DNA of 64,000 nt, taken from Paenibacillus contaminans (GTDB lineage Bacteria; Bacillota; Bacilli; Paenibacillales; NBRC-103111). The notes under the pieces were generated by a model. It had not been told where the DNA came from, did not search any database, and saw only the letters and a list, made by a program, of their open reading frames with translations. Below, one piece after another: positions 11,201 through 20,260 of the stretch. The first letter of the stretch is position 1, and the number at the start of each line of letters is the position of its first letter. The position numbers and the translations under genes were made by a program. Location: positions 1 to 64,000 of the forward strand of contig NZ_QMFB01000014.1 in NCBI RefSeq assembly GCF_003285015.1, given 5' to 3'.

Positions 11201-13131
11201 ACGCCTTGGAGCGGATTGCACTGCCGCAAAATATCAATATGACAATCAGCCAGAGCAGTCAGCTTCAGCCCGTTGCGACAACCGGAAAAGGGGAAACGAC
11301 TGATCTCAGTTACGCTCAGTACCATTACTTCAGTGAGCATCCCGGTATTGCTCAGGTAGACGATGAGGGGACGATCACCGGCATCAGTCAGGGGAATACG
11401 AAAATCACGGCTTATGTCATTCTCGGCGGCGTTATGAAGAAGCTGGAAACCGATGTCTATGTAGAGGATCAACTAAATAGCATCGAGTTCAAGGATATCC
11501 TTGAGGCGACGAAAACGATTTTGCTTGGCAATTCGTTTCAAATTGAGGCAACCGGAAAGACGATACTCGGGCAAGATGCTCCCCTTTCAACGATTACCTA
11601 TTCGAATAACCGGCCCGACATCCTGTCAGTCAGCGCGGCCGGAGTTGTTACCCCGTTGACTACGGGCACTGCGATTGTAACCGTTACGGGTACGTACAAT
11701 GGAGAAACAGCCAGCCGTCCGCTAACGGTTCGCGTGATCAAATTTAATGACGAAGCGGGTCTGCTCTATGCAGGCGCCGGCATCAATGACGTGATTGAGG
11801 ATGCGGATGGATGGTACATTGACGCTGACGGCCAAAATAATAAAATAGCGGAAGCGGGGAGCATTACGATTTCCACCCCCGGCACCTCGCCGCGCGGTTT
11901 TGCCGTCTATCAGGGACGTACATTCAAGGATGAGCTTCTGACCTTTCACATGCAAATCAACGCGCAAAGCGGATGGCCCTCCATTATGATGAGGAATCAG
12001 AATCGGGATGAAGGCTACCATATGGAAAATAATGATACGTATGTTTTCACCATAGGGCCTGATGCGATTGAGCTGCATAGGTTCAATGGCGGCGTGCGAA
12101 CCGTTATTTTTGGGGATTTGCTGGGCTTCAAGAGTATCGGAGGAGGTCCTTATCCGAATGATCTATTTGATTACAACACCAACCATTTGGTTCAAGTAGG
12201 GGCAATCGATGAGGCCGAAGGTGTCAGGCTTATTTTGAACGTTGACGGCAATAACGTATTTAACTTCCTTGATTCTTATGCGGACAGAATCGCTTCCCCC
12301 GGTTATATGGGGTTGTATGCCAGAAGCGGAAGCATCACGCTTGGCGAGATTGAACCGACGGCGATCGAGATCCGTCCCGAACAAGTGGAGATCGACGAAG
12401 GGGATCAGCTTCAATTAACTGCCGATACGTTCGTTCAGACTTATCAGGTAAATGGGTTCGACATCACATGGAGCAGCGACAATGATGAAATTGCATCCGT
12501 AGACGAATCAGGCGAATTAACGGCTATTATGCCTGGAAATACGAAAGTATGGGCCCATATCGGTGATGTATCCGCATCAGTTGACATTCAAGTGCTTGAT
12601 TCAACTCCGCCGGTTACGACAGTGGATATTGCCGGGGTAAAGCAAAACGGCAGCTTTGTTAGTGATGTAACGGTCACATTAAGCGTATACGACAATGCTT
12701 CAAGCGTTCAATCCAGCGTATACAGCCTTGACGGGGGCGTTGTCTGGAGCCTGTATAACGCGCCGATTACGATTAGTGAGAATGGCACGTATACCTTCGC
12801 CTATCGTTCCATCGACAATGCGGGTAATATCGAGCAACCGAAGCAGGTGACGATTACGATCGAAAAGTCGATGGATAACCTGGCATTGGATTTGATGAAG
12901 AAAATGGAAGATATGAAGTTGGCGAGCGCTTTTAGCGGCAGTATGCAAACAAAATTGAACGCCGTATACAAATCTTTGATGAAAGGCCATTCCACAAGTT
13001 CATTGAATCAGCTCGCAGCCTTCAGGAATGAAGTTCATGCGCAAGGCGGCAAAAAACTTACGGTTGAACAAGCAACCGAGTTGGATCGAATTGCCGGATT
13101 ACTTATAGAAACAATCCGCTCAGGCGCATAG
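8212..13131 (+). CDS. very large secreted beta-helix protein with Ig-like and FIMAH domains
   Basis: This 1639-residue exported protein has a signal peptide (residues 1-28, ending ANA). The domain order is: a LamG-like jelly roll (about 30-220), two Big_2 Ig-like domains (about 223-303 and 305-388), a right-handed parallel beta-helix starting with YYVSPDGDDENPG (about 393-996), two more Big_2-like modules (about 1002-1175), a second jelly roll (about 1181-1380), another Big_2 (about 1382-1463), an OmpL47/Ig-like module (about 1465-1552) and a C-terminal helical FIMAH domain (about 1553-1639). Beta-helices of this kind occur in polysaccharide lyases and glycosidases, so it is probably the extracellular depolymerase feeding the transporter just upstream. 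Catalytic residues cannot be assigned by eye. GGGAGG at 8196-8201 supports the start. Confidence 0.85.
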   Translation: MMKKTMALLFGLTAAVMITFFCIPVANAAVGDVFTDDFEMETVGVKPAKWSIYNGTPGVPDSVTVEQDGATAQKVLKIDMPASRSGSYGAQAVFSSAVPHAVISYRAKADNTNATAQIQIFGRNGSLIAQQTFINGLIRFLVSGPSYYTIQPFAAGQWYDFKIILNAVTHKIEAVFVDGEYKAGNLDIYPYASDIGGLRATMNNAAAGSVSLDDVNVYTYKELQSLTLNKSVLSLTAGGSEKLVPVLDPADASNSVFTWTSSNPAIASVDSSGNVTGIADGSAVVTVSTLDGSFSASCTVNVTYAHVQNIQLNPKVLNLESGFEGTLSVSFTPPDSSNKSVVWTLSDPTVAAVTANGQVTALQEGETTITAVSVDGNYSDTASVIVSARSIQQVYYVSPDGDDENPGSEEFPFQTLQQARDAVRQINASMTGDIIVYLRGGTYTLNETFQLNDEDSGTNGYSVQYMAYPDEKPVISGGKQVTGWTLHDAGTNIYKAHLGQPLETRQLFVDGIRAVRARSTGGLTDAVKTASGYTTSDTFLAGWHNRSDLEFVYQKYWTNSRVGVDSISVSGNQASITMKQPAWYDATNKGGTSVTIPLYYENAFELLDTEGEWYLDRSGAIDGTPYTIYYKPRYWEDIATAEVIAPVMEELMVVQGSSLALPVHHIQFSGIYFQNTTWLRPSSNLGHADAQNNHIRLVQSNGAIQDILPIAAVTVERANHIQFVGNEFSKLGVTALKMVQGVQDSQVTGNKFYDLSGGAVNIGEPTINDPSIYTPQDPRLWMRNNDVTNNYIHDIAVEYQSAAAISAGFPMDMEISHNEIFNIPYSGIHVGYGWSNTRNSALKNVKIQHNFIHDFMGDGIIDGGGIYTLGGTGGTEQSPNLISENYIRNQMNMFAALYADQGSDYWSFEDNVVDLSETPLWFHEEMGFRNARWANAVYVENISFDGNFSTTSVQTVHSTEAPVTNLHIYPDAQWPAEALDIIERSGLEAAYAHLAADALERIALPQNINMTISQSSQLQPVATTGKGETTDLSYAQYHYFSEHPGIAQVDDEGTITGISQGNTKITAYVILGGVMKKLETDVYVEDQLNSIEFKDILEATKTILLGNSFQIEATGKTILGQDAPLSTITYSNNRPDILSVSAAGVVTPLTTGTAIVTVTGTYNGETASRPLTVRVIKFNDEAGLLYAGAGINDVIEDADGWYIDADGQNNKIAEAGSITISTPGTSPRGFAVYQGRTFKDELLTFHMQINAQSGWPSIMMRNQNRDEGYHMENNDTYVFTIGPDAIELHRFNGGVRTVIFGDLLGFKSIGGGPYPNDLFDYNTNHLVQVGAIDEAEGVRLILNVDGNNVFNFLDSYADRIASPGYMGLYARSGSITLGEIEPTAIEIRPEQVEIDEGDQLQLTADTFVQTYQVNGFDITWSSDNDEIASVDESGELTAIMPGNTKVWAHIGDVSASVDIQVLDSTPPVTTVDIAGVKQNGSFVSDVTVTLSVYDNASSVQSSVYSLDGGVVWSLYNAPITISENGTYTFAYRSIDNAGNIEQPKQVTITIEKSMDNLALDLMKKMEDMKLASAFSGSMQTKLNAVYKSLMKGHSTSSLNQLAAFRNEVHAQGGKKLTVEQATELDRIAGLLIETIRSGA

Positions 13132-13195
13132 TCGGTTCGATAATTTATTGGAGGGGGGATTGTAAGTGTCTCCCCTCAATATGGAGTGAATGTCG

Positions 13196-14623
13196 ATGGC
13201 AGTTACGATTCAAACGGCAGTACATACCATTCCTTCTCCAAGGCAGTTGAAGTGGCAGGAAATGGAGTTTTATGCTTTTATCCATTTTGGCATGAACACG
13301 TTTACTGGAAGGGAATGGGGGCTGGGCAATGAAGCTCCTTCGCTGTTTAAGCCCGAAGGACTCGATGCCTCCCAATGGGTTGAAGTATGCAAGTCCGCCG
13401 GCATGACAGGCATCATCCTGACGTGTAAGCATCACGACGGTTTTTGTCTCTGGCCCAGCGACTATACCGATTATTCCCTTAAAGCAAGTCCTTGGAGGAA
13501 CGGTCGCGGCGATGTTGTCCGAGAGCTTGCGGAGGCTTGTCGGGAGCACGGATTGAAGCTCGGGATTTACTTGTCGCCGTGGGATCGGCATGAGCCGAGT
13601 TATGGCGATTCACCAGCGTATAATGCTTATTTTCTGAATCAATTGCGGGAGCTTCTCACGAATTATGGACATTTTTTTTGCGTATGGTTCGACGGCGCAT
13701 GTGGGGAAGGCAGTAACGGAATGGTCCAGGAATACGATTGGGACGCCTATTATCGGGCCATTCGCGAGATGCAGCCGGACGCCGTCATCTCGATTTGCGG
13801 TCCGGATGTGCGCTGGTGCGGCAATGAAATCGGACATACCCGAAAATCGGAGTGGAGCGTAGTCCCTGAAACGATGAAGGACAACGAAATCATTCAGGCC
13901 AAATCGCAAAAAAAGGATGACGGCACCTTCTCGCAGCGAGTTGATACGACAGACGAAGATTTGGGAAGCAGGACCGTTTTGGCGAAAGTAGACCATGTGA
14001 TTTGGTACCCCGCAGAGGTAGATGTATCGATCCGGCCGCGCTGGTTTTATCATGCGGACGATGACGATCGGGTGAAATCGGTCGACGAATTGATCGATTT
14101 GTATGAGTCTGCCGTAGGAGGGAATTCAGGGCTTCTGCTGAATATACCGCCTGACAGACGCGGGGTCATTCATGAGAACGATGCCCGGAATTTGCGCGAA
14201 TTCGGACAATGGCTCCGCAGCACGTACGGAAACGATCTGGCAGGCAAGGCGAACGTGCGTGCCTCTTGCACCAGAGATGCGGTCGTAGACGCCAAGCACG
14301 TTGTTGATGGATGTACGGATACGTTCTGGTGCCCCCCGGCAGGGATGGAGAAGGCGGAGCTGGAGCTTGATCTTGGTGAGGAGTATGTATTTAACCGGAT
14401 TGTATTGAAGGAACATATCCCTTCCGGACAAAGGATCGAGCGGTTTCAATTGGAATACCGGCAAGGAGAGAGGTGGGTGCCTTTGTATGAAGGTACCGTC
14501 GTAGGGTACAAGAAGATTTGTCGTTTGCCGCAAACGAAGGCGAGATATTTGCGCCTGAATATAACGGAATCCCGGATAAATCCGACACTAAGCGGCTTCG
14601 GAGTCTACTTCAGCGGACGATGA
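13196..14623 (+). CDS. GH29 alpha-L-fucosidase-type enzyme with F5/8C-like C-terminal domain
   Basis: About 475 residues. The N-terminal TIM barrel carries GH29 landmarks: FIHFGMNTF near residue 30, a TCKHHDGFCLWPS stretch near 80, and the predicted nucleophile Asp in CVWFDGACGEG (about D166). The last 130 residues form an F5/8 type C (CBM32-like) sandwich, typical of bacterial GH29 enzymes. No signal peptide is seen, so it should act in the cytoplasm on imported oligosaccharides. TGGAG at 13182-13186 is nine bases before ATG 13196; the longer start at 13190 is too close to it. A small stem-loop (GAGGGG/CCCCTC) lies between it and the gene before. Related GH29-like proteins of this length also include enzymes of other specificity. 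Confidence 0.88.
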   Translation: MAVTIQTAVHTIPSPRQLKWQEMEFYAFIHFGMNTFTGREWGLGNEAPSLFKPEGLDASQWVEVCKSAGMTGIILTCKHHDGFCLWPSDYTDYSLKASPWRNGRGDVVRELAEACREHGLKLGIYLSPWDRHEPSYGDSPAYNAYFLNQLRELLTNYGHFFCVWFDGACGEGSNGMVQEYDWDAYYRAIREMQPDAVISICGPDVRWCGNEIGHTRKSEWSVVPETMKDNEIIQAKSQKKDDGTFSQRVDTTDEDLGSRTVLAKVDHVIWYPAEVDVSIRPRWFYHADDDDRVKSVDELIDLYESAVGGNSGLLLNIPPDRRGVIHENDARNLREFGQWLRSTYGNDLAGKANVRASCTRDAVVDAKHVVDGCTDTFWCPPAGMEKAELELDLGEEYVFNRIVLKEHIPSGQRIERFQLEYRQGERWVPLYEGTVVGYKKICRLPQTKARYLRLNITESRINPTLSGFGVYFSGR

Positions 14624-14702
14624 AGCGGCGGCTGCGAAGGTTCGAAGGATGTCTGTAGGGAATGGCGGCAGAACTACGCAGAAAAGGAGCTGTACAATAG
14701 CA

Positions 14703-15305
14703 ATGTTGGAGAAAACGGAATGGTGCAGCTTTCGCTGGGAGCATGCAAATAAGCACGATAAGCCGCGGGTCATGCTCGTTGGCGATTCCATAACAGCAGG
14801 ATATTTCCCGTATGTCGCTTCAATCGTAGAGGATCAAGCCTATGCAAGCTTGCTTGCAACTTCGAAAGCGGTGGATAACCCGGATCTTATCCATGAAATG
14901 GCGTATGCGTTTCGTCATGGAAATAGCAGCTACGAGGTCATTCATTTTAATAATGGTCTCCACGGGTGGCATGTAAGCCAAGAAGTCTATGCGAACAAGC
15001 TGGAAGAAGCCGTAATTTGGCTGAAGGAGCATGCGCCTGCGGCCAAGATCATTTTGGCTCTGTCCACCTCCGTATGGGTAAAGGGACAACCTGCGGCGCC
15101 GGATCAGGAGAAAGACCGGATTATCCGATTCAGAAACGAATCCGTGCTTCATATTGCGCAGCGGTACCAATGTGAGGTTAACGATTTATATACCGCCATG
15201 AACGGAAGGCCGGAATATCGGACGGATGACGGTTATCATTTTCATGAAATTGGAAAAAGAGAGCAAGGGAAAATTGTTGCGGCTGTTATTTTGGCTAAAT
15301 TATAA
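14703..15305 (+). CDS. SGNH/GDSL-family hydrolase
   Basis: About 200 residues, without signal peptide. Block I is visible as VGDSITAGY near the N terminus (Ser nucleophile in GDS), a Gly-containing HGWHV region is consistent with the following oxyanion blocks, and DGYHFHEIG near the C terminus supplies the Asp and His pair. These enzymes are typically esterases that remove acetyl groups from sugars. ATG 14703 was chosen because AAAAGGAG lies upstream (13-base spacing, somewhat long); the frame opens at 14649, but that ATG abuts its purine stretch. It sits between the fucosidase and another SGNH enzyme, consistent with deacetylation of glycan fragments. Confidence 0.82.
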   Translation: MLEKTEWCSFRWEHANKHDKPRVMLVGDSITAGYFPYVASIVEDQAYASLLATSKAVDNPDLIHEMAYAFRHGNSSYEVIHFNNGLHGWHVSQEVYANKLEEAVIWLKEHAPAAKIILALSTSVWVKGQPAAPDQEKDRIIRFRNESVLHIAQRYQCEVNDLYTAMNGRPEYRTDDGYHFHEIGKREQGKIVAAVILAKL

Positions 15306-15340
15306 CTGACTTTTAATGATTAAACGAAAAGGTAGTGGGT

Positions 15341-16372
15341 ATGATGCATGCGGAATGGTTCAAAAACGGACTGGATGTCATGTCGACGGAGCACGGGTGG
15401 ATGCCGGTCCGTTTCACGGACGAGCAATTACGAGGTTACGACGTTCACGAGGGGATTCGGATTAGAAGCCGCTGCGCTTCGGGGGTCATGCTGGATATCG
15501 TGACAGACTCCGATTTTATCGAAATTGAATATACAGCAGGCGAATTCGCGAGGAATTGGTTATATTTTGATGTCTATATCGACGGCATTTATATAAGCTC
15601 CAATGGACAAGAGCCCATCGAACAAAAAAACGGATTATTCCGTTGCAGCTTGAAGAGTATACCTGCATACGAGAATGCGTACCGATTCAATGCATCCGGT
15701 AAGATTATCGATGGTACATCGTCCGAGCATAAGCGGCGGGTCATCATTTATTTGCCGCATCTTGTTGTCCTGTTTATTCGCCAGATACGGTTTTCGGAGA
15801 GGGCCTCGGTAGTCCCCGCTCCGACTGCAACGGGAAATTTGTTATGTCTGGGCGATTCCATCACCCAAGGCATGGATGCCAGACGCCCTTCCTCGGCATA
15901 TCCCGTCCAGCTTTCACGGTTTCTGGGGATGAATCTGTTGAATCATGGAGTAGGCGGGCATATTTTCGATGCTTCAAGTCTCGATCCGGATTTGCCGTAT
16001 AAGCCCGATCTCATTACTGTAGCGTATGGCACGAACGATTGGATGACGCATGAACGATTATCGGAGCTCCAGCAGAAATGCGATGAATTTTTAGGAAAGC
16101 TGTCGGACATGTATCCCGCTTCGCAAATCGTTTTGCTTTCTCCAATCTGGAGACAAGATGCGGACCAAGCGAAACCGATGGGTTCTTTCGCCGACATGAC
16201 ACGCGCCATCGTCGAAGTCGCTCAGGGCTTTCCGCGAATCAGCTTGATTGACGGCATGAGTTTGGTTCCGCCTCAGCCGAAGTTTTTCGGTGACGGAAGG
16301 ATACATCCTAACGAAGAAGGCTTTTTATTCATGACGCAGGGCATTCTCAAGCATATTTGTAGCTATAAATGA
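15341..16372 (+). CDS. SGNH hydrolase with N-terminal jelly-roll (CE2-like plan)
   Basis: About 343 residues. Residues 1-160 form a beta-rich N-terminal domain and the C-terminal half is an SGNH hydrolase with block I LGDSITQG, block III YGTNDW and block V GRIHPNEEG. This plan (jelly roll plus SGNH) resembles the CE2 carbohydrate esterases. There is no signal peptide. AAAAGG at 15327-15332 is eight bases from ATG 15341, so the GTG at 15335 is less likely. It is cotranscribed with the fucosidase and the smaller SGNH gene and probably deacetylates sugars inside the cell. Confidence 0.85.
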   Translation: MMHAEWFKNGLDVMSTEHGWMPVRFTDEQLRGYDVHEGIRIRSRCASGVMLDIVTDSDFIEIEYTAGEFARNWLYFDVYIDGIYISSNGQEPIEQKNGLFRCSLKSIPAYENAYRFNASGKIIDGTSSEHKRRVIIYLPHLVVLFIRQIRFSERASVVPAPTATGNLLCLGDSITQGMDARRPSSAYPVQLSRFLGMNLLNHGVGGHIFDASSLDPDLPYKPDLITVAYGTNDWMTHERLSELQQKCDEFLGKLSDMYPASQIVLLSPIWRQDADQAKPMGSFADMTRAIVEVAQGFPRISLIDGMSLVPPQPKFFGDGRIHPNEEGFLFMTQGILKHICSYK

Positions 16373-16580
16373 ATAAATTCGCCTTCAGTAAACTGTGAAA
16401 TCAAGCATCCGTTTGGTGACCGCTGCACCAGGTGCGTAAAATAAGGTTGAGATTACGTCCGGATCGTTGTAAACTAGAAATGTTAACGTGTGCATTTCGG
16501 TTGATCGTGCAATAGCAAGCAGCTACAGGTGTAAGCGCAATTCGATGAATACATGATGATGAAAACCGGGGGATGACGAT

Positions 16581-17654
16581 ATGCAAAAGCACGACGGAAT
16601 GAATTATGCTCCTCAAGGAAAACCGAAGCCGGTTGTAGAGCCGGGAGAATTCACCTTTGCGGCGATGAGCCTGGATCATGGGCATATTTTTGGGATGTGC
16701 AACGGACTAATCGAGGCGGGGGCCCAGCTCAAATGGGTTTATGACGCCGATCCCGCCAAAGTGGAGGATTTTATAAAGCGGTATCCGGGCGTTAAAGCGG
16801 CATCCTCCGAGGAAGAAATTTTTAACGACGCTTCGGTGAAGCTCATAGCCGGAGCGGCGGTTCCGTCCGAGCGCTGTGCGCTGGGCTTGAAGGCGATGTC
16901 GCACGGCAAAGATTATTTTACGGACAAGACGCCGTTTACTACGCTGGAGCAGCTGGAATCGGCTCGACGCATGGCGAAGGAAACGGGACGCAAATATATG
17001 GTCTATTACAGCGAGCGTCTGCATGTGGAAAGCGCGGTGTTTGCAGGGCAGCTGATCGATGAGGGCGCGATCGGACGCGTCGTGCAGGTTATCGGTACGG
17101 GACCGCATCGTCTCAATGCGCCGTCAAGGCCGGGATGGTTTTTTGAAAAGGAGAAATACGGCGGCATTTTATGCGATATCGGAAGTCATCAGATCGAGCA
17201 ATTTTTGTTTTACTCCAAGGCGAAAGATGCCAAGGTGATGCACAGCAAAGTGGCGAACTATAACAGCAAGGAATACCCCGAGCTGGAGGACTTCGGCGAT
17301 GCGACGCTCATAGCCGACAACGGGGCCACGAACTATTTCCGAGTCGATTGGCTGACGCCTAACGGGCTCGGCACGTGGGGAGACGGACGGACGATCATCC
17401 TCGGTACCGACGGCTATATCGAGCTTCGCAAATATATCGATATTGCTCGGGATAAAGACGGGGATCAGCTGTATTTGGTCAACCATGAAGGCGAGAAGCA
17501 TTATTCGCTTCGAGGGCAAGTAGGCTATCCTTTCTTCGGACAGCTTATTCTGGACTGCTTGAACCGTACGGAGAATGCGATGACGCAGGAGCATGCGTTC
17601 AAAGCGGCGGAGCTTTGCTTGATGGCTCAGCAAATCGCAGTAAGAGTAGAGTAG
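16581..17654 (+). CDS. Gfo/Idh/MocA-family oxidoreductase
   Basis: A 357-residue NAD(P)-dependent dehydrogenase of the Gfo/Idh/MocA family, usually acting on sugars or inositols. The N-terminal Rossmann part begins FAAMSLDHGHIFGM and the DKTPFT segment replaces the common EKP motif, with the conserved Lys present. The C-terminal alpha/beta domain includes GGILCDIGSHQIEQF, where family members carry catalytic Asp/His residues. A 208-base gap separates it from the esterase upstream and a terminator follows at 17679. The presence of DHGH at the expected GxGxxG position is a departure from the classic nucleotide-binding loop but is seen in related sequences. The substrate is not predictable. Confidence 0.88.
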   Translation: MQKHDGMNYAPQGKPKPVVEPGEFTFAAMSLDHGHIFGMCNGLIEAGAQLKWVYDADPAKVEDFIKRYPGVKAASSEEEIFNDASVKLIAGAAVPSERCALGLKAMSHGKDYFTDKTPFTTLEQLESARRMAKETGRKYMVYYSERLHVESAVFAGQLIDEGAIGRVVQVIGTGPHRLNAPSRPGWFFEKEKYGGILCDIGSHQIEQFLFYSKAKDAKVMHSKVANYNSKEYPELEDFGDATLIADNGATNYFRVDWLTPNGLGTWGDGRTIILGTDGYIELRKYIDIARDKDGDQLYLVNHEGEKHYSLRGQVGYPFFGQLILDCLNRTENAMTQEHAFKAAELCLMAQQIAVRVE

Positions 17655-17678
17655 ACGTTGAACCGAACAATGCGGCGA

Positions 17679-17706
17679 CCGTCAGACGATGTCTGGCGGT
17701 TTTTTG
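17679..17706 (+). terminator. terminator after the fucosidase/oxidoreductase genes
   Basis: CCGTCAGAC, a three-base loop, then GTCTGGCGG and a T run. The stem and flanks are almost identical to the terminator at 29360, so the block of genes between them is bracketed by twin terminators. Confidence 0.88.
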
Positions 17707-17770
17707 GCGTTTGCATAGATCTGACATCTTATGTACGTTGCTTCTTGAAATTATGTTATAGTAATAAGGG

Positions 17771-17784
17771 TGAAAACGATTACA
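17771..17784 (+). promoter_or_regulatory. perfect-match cre site before the AraC-family regulator
   Basis: TGAAAACGATTACA matches TGWAANCGNTNWCA at all 14 positions. It lies nine bases after a TATAGT -10-like hexamer (17757-17762) and 46 bases before ATG 17830, a place where CcpA would block initiation or early elongation. The -35 is weak. Confidence 0.6.
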
Positions 17785-17829
17785 TATAAAGCTGCTTGCT
17801 GTCGACAGACAAAAAAGGGGAACGTTGCG

Positions 17830-20094
17830 ATGCTCGGTATTAAGCTAAATTACAAATTGTTTTACCAATACATGATCTCCTACATCGTTGTTTTGCTGCT
17901 GCCGATCATCATTATCGGCCTTACGGTGTACAGCTATTTCATACAATTACTGCGGGACGAAGTCATACGCGGAAACTTGAACCTTCTGGCCCAGGTAAAG
18001 GATACGATCGATGTCAAGATGAACGAGTTCGGCAATATCGCTTATCATATTGCTTCCAATCCGAATCTTACTCCCTATGCGGCAACCAAAAACGCATACA
18101 GCGAAATGAACGCGATACTCGAGCTTCGGAATTACAGCAGCGCGAACCATTTGATTCACGATATGCTCTTATATTACCGCGGAGGGGAGAAGCTTTACTC
18201 GCCCTACAGCGCCTACGATGCCCTAACCTATACGGATAAAATTTTTCGCTATGAAGCATGGAAGGCCGAGGACTTCTACAAAACGATCGAAACGATAGAC
18301 AAGCCGCTGCTTAGAAGCGCGGAAACGGTTGCCATGAACAGCCCGGAGCGCTTTATAACCTACCTGCTTCCGATCCCTTACCGGGACGTAAAACCTTACG
18401 GTACGGCTGTTTTTCTGATCAAGGAAGATGCGTTTCGGGATATGATAAAAAAATCGTTCGGCGACTACGGCGGCAATACGATCATTCTGAACGGGGAAGG
18501 TAAACTGATCACATCGCTCTCGAATATCGAAGAGTCGCAACTGAACGAGCTGCTCCTGGCTATGCCGATGGAACGCCAGAACGGCTCGCAAACAGTCCGG
18601 TTGTCCCGAAACGACTATATTGTCAGCTATATCAAATCGGAGAGCTTGGGATGGAGCTACGTCTCGCTCGTCGATAAGAATAAGGTCATGAACAGCATCC
18701 AGCTCGCCAAACAGAGGACGCTGTTCGGGTTATTGTTCGTCCTGATCGTGGGCAGCATCGTGATCTACTATGTCACATCGCTAAACTACAAGCCGATCAA
18801 GCGTTTAAAAACGTTAGCGGACCGTACGCTTAAGCAGCCCCAACGGAACGGGAATGAACTGGAGTCGATCCAGTCGGCATTTCGTTACATATCGGACAAT
18901 AATGATGAATTGATACGTAAAATCAGCAGCAGCAAGCCCGCGCTCAAGAACTACCTGCTGCTCAATTTGCTGAAGGGCGATTTTCAGGATGTCGAGGAGT
19001 TTAACCGGAGGGGGGAAGCGGCGGACTTCCGTCTGACGAAACGGCAATTATGGGTGGCGATCGTTTATTTTTCCAAGAAGGAGCAAGAAAGCGGCATGCA
19101 CGGGGATTTGATCATTAAGGAAGTGGAAGGGCTGCTTCCGGAGCAAATTGAAGGGTATGGCAAGGAAAACGTCGAAGAGGGAACGCTTACGTTCATTTTC
19201 GGTACGGACGAGGACAGCGAACAAGTAATCAAGACGTATTTGCTTCGAGTTCAGGAGCATATGCTGAGCGAGCACGGCCTGCAAGCGACCGTCGGCGTCG
19301 GCAATCCGTATAGGAATGTTGGAGAGATCGGCAAATCGTACATCGAGGCGTGCAGCGCCATCGATTACCGGTTAATCAAGGGTCACGGGCAAATCATTTT
19401 TTTCAGCGAAATTACGCTCCGATCAGGCACGCGCGACAGCTGGTATCCGAAGAGCGAATGGGAGCGGCTCAAGCTTTACATTGTGCGGGGAAATACGGAG
19501 GAAGTGGAGTTTTATCTCAACCAGCTTATCGCGACGATGAAAGGCGAGCAAATTCCATTATATATGGCGAAATGCATGTGCTACGATCTGATCAACGTCA
19601 TTTTTGCCATCATGTATGAGCTCAATCTCGATTTGAAAAACCAGCAGAAATCGTACCCGGACGTTATGACGCTGACGGAATTCGAGACGGTCGACGAGCT
19701 CGCAGAGCTGGTTCGTACGATCAGCATTGATATATGCGGCATGATCCGCGATCGCAAGGAAAGCGGAAACGTGCAGCTGCAGGATCGAATGATCGCCTAC
19801 ATTCACGAGTTTTACGGATCTTACCATTTTTCGGTGCAAATGATGGCCGATGATTTTCAAATGTCTGCTTCTTACTTGAGCCGGTATTTCAAAGACCAAG
19901 CAGGTCAAACGCTCACCCAATACGTCAATTCGGTGCGGATGGATAAAGCGAAGCGGCTGCTGCGGGAAGGAAATGAAAACCTGAACGAGATCGTCACGCA
20001 AATCGGATACGGCAGCGTCCCCGGATTTATCCGCAAGTTTAAGGAAACGGAAGGGCTCACACCGGGCGAATATCGGTCGCTGCACCGCCAATAA
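17830..20094 (+). CDS. membrane-bound AraC-family regulator
   Basis: A 754-residue one-component regulator: transmembrane helix 1 at about 14-38, an extracytoplasmic sensor region of about 255 residues, transmembrane helix 2 at about 295-320, a cytoplasmic linker, and a C-terminal AraC double helix-turn-helix (about 657-754, including MSASYLSRYFKDQAG and the second-helix region IGYGSVPGFIRKF). Such proteins sense an extracellular signal and directly activate a neighbouring sugar operon, here the transporter at 20329-23773. The frame opens at a GTG (17770), but AAAAAAGGGG at 17811-17820 points to ATG 17830. A perfect cre site lies in the 5' region. Confidence 0.9.
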   Translation: MLGIKLNYKLFYQYMISYIVVLLLPIIIIGLTVYSYFIQLLRDEVIRGNLNLLAQVKDTIDVKMNEFGNIAYHIASNPNLTPYAATKNAYSEMNAILELRNYSSANHLIHDMLLYYRGGEKLYSPYSAYDALTYTDKIFRYEAWKAEDFYKTIETIDKPLLRSAETVAMNSPERFITYLLPIPYRDVKPYGTAVFLIKEDAFRDMIKKSFGDYGGNTIILNGEGKLITSLSNIEESQLNELLLAMPMERQNGSQTVRLSRNDYIVSYIKSESLGWSYVSLVDKNKVMNSIQLAKQRTLFGLLFVLIVGSIVIYYVTSLNYKPIKRLKTLADRTLKQPQRNGNELESIQSAFRYISDNNDELIRKISSSKPALKNYLLLNLLKGDFQDVEEFNRRGEAADFRLTKRQLWVAIVYFSKKEQESGMHGDLIIKEVEGLLPEQIEGYGKENVEEGTLTFIFGTDEDSEQVIKTYLLRVQEHMLSEHGLQATVGVGNPYRNVGEIGKSYIEACSAIDYRLIKGHGQIIFFSEITLRSGTRDSWYPKSEWERLKLYIVRGNTEEVEFYLNQLIATMKGEQIPLYMAKCMCYDLINVIFAIMYELNLDLKNQQKSYPDVMTLTEFETVDELAELVRTISIDICGMIRDRKESGNVQLQDRMIAYIHEFYGSYHFSVQMMADDFQMSASYLSRYFKDQAGQTLTQYVNSVRMDKAKRLLREGNENLNEIVTQIGYGSVPGFIRKFKETEGLTPGEYRSLHRQ

Positions 20095-20260
20095 GCACCT
20101 TATAGCCTGGAATGTAATGATCTGCAAAGGAGTGCGGAAACCGTCAATCGGTTACAATGAGGCCCAGAAAGGCGTGAGGAGTCGCCCAATCGTTTGATGT
20201 AAAGCTCTGCTAGGCTTGTAAAACCCGTCAATTCCCGAATGTAATCGTTCGTCAACCCGG

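Noticed and set aside
16530..16543. TGTAAGCGCAATTC as a cre site before the oxidoreductase
   Set aside because: Only 11 of 14 positions fit; three mismatches include the conserved CA end.
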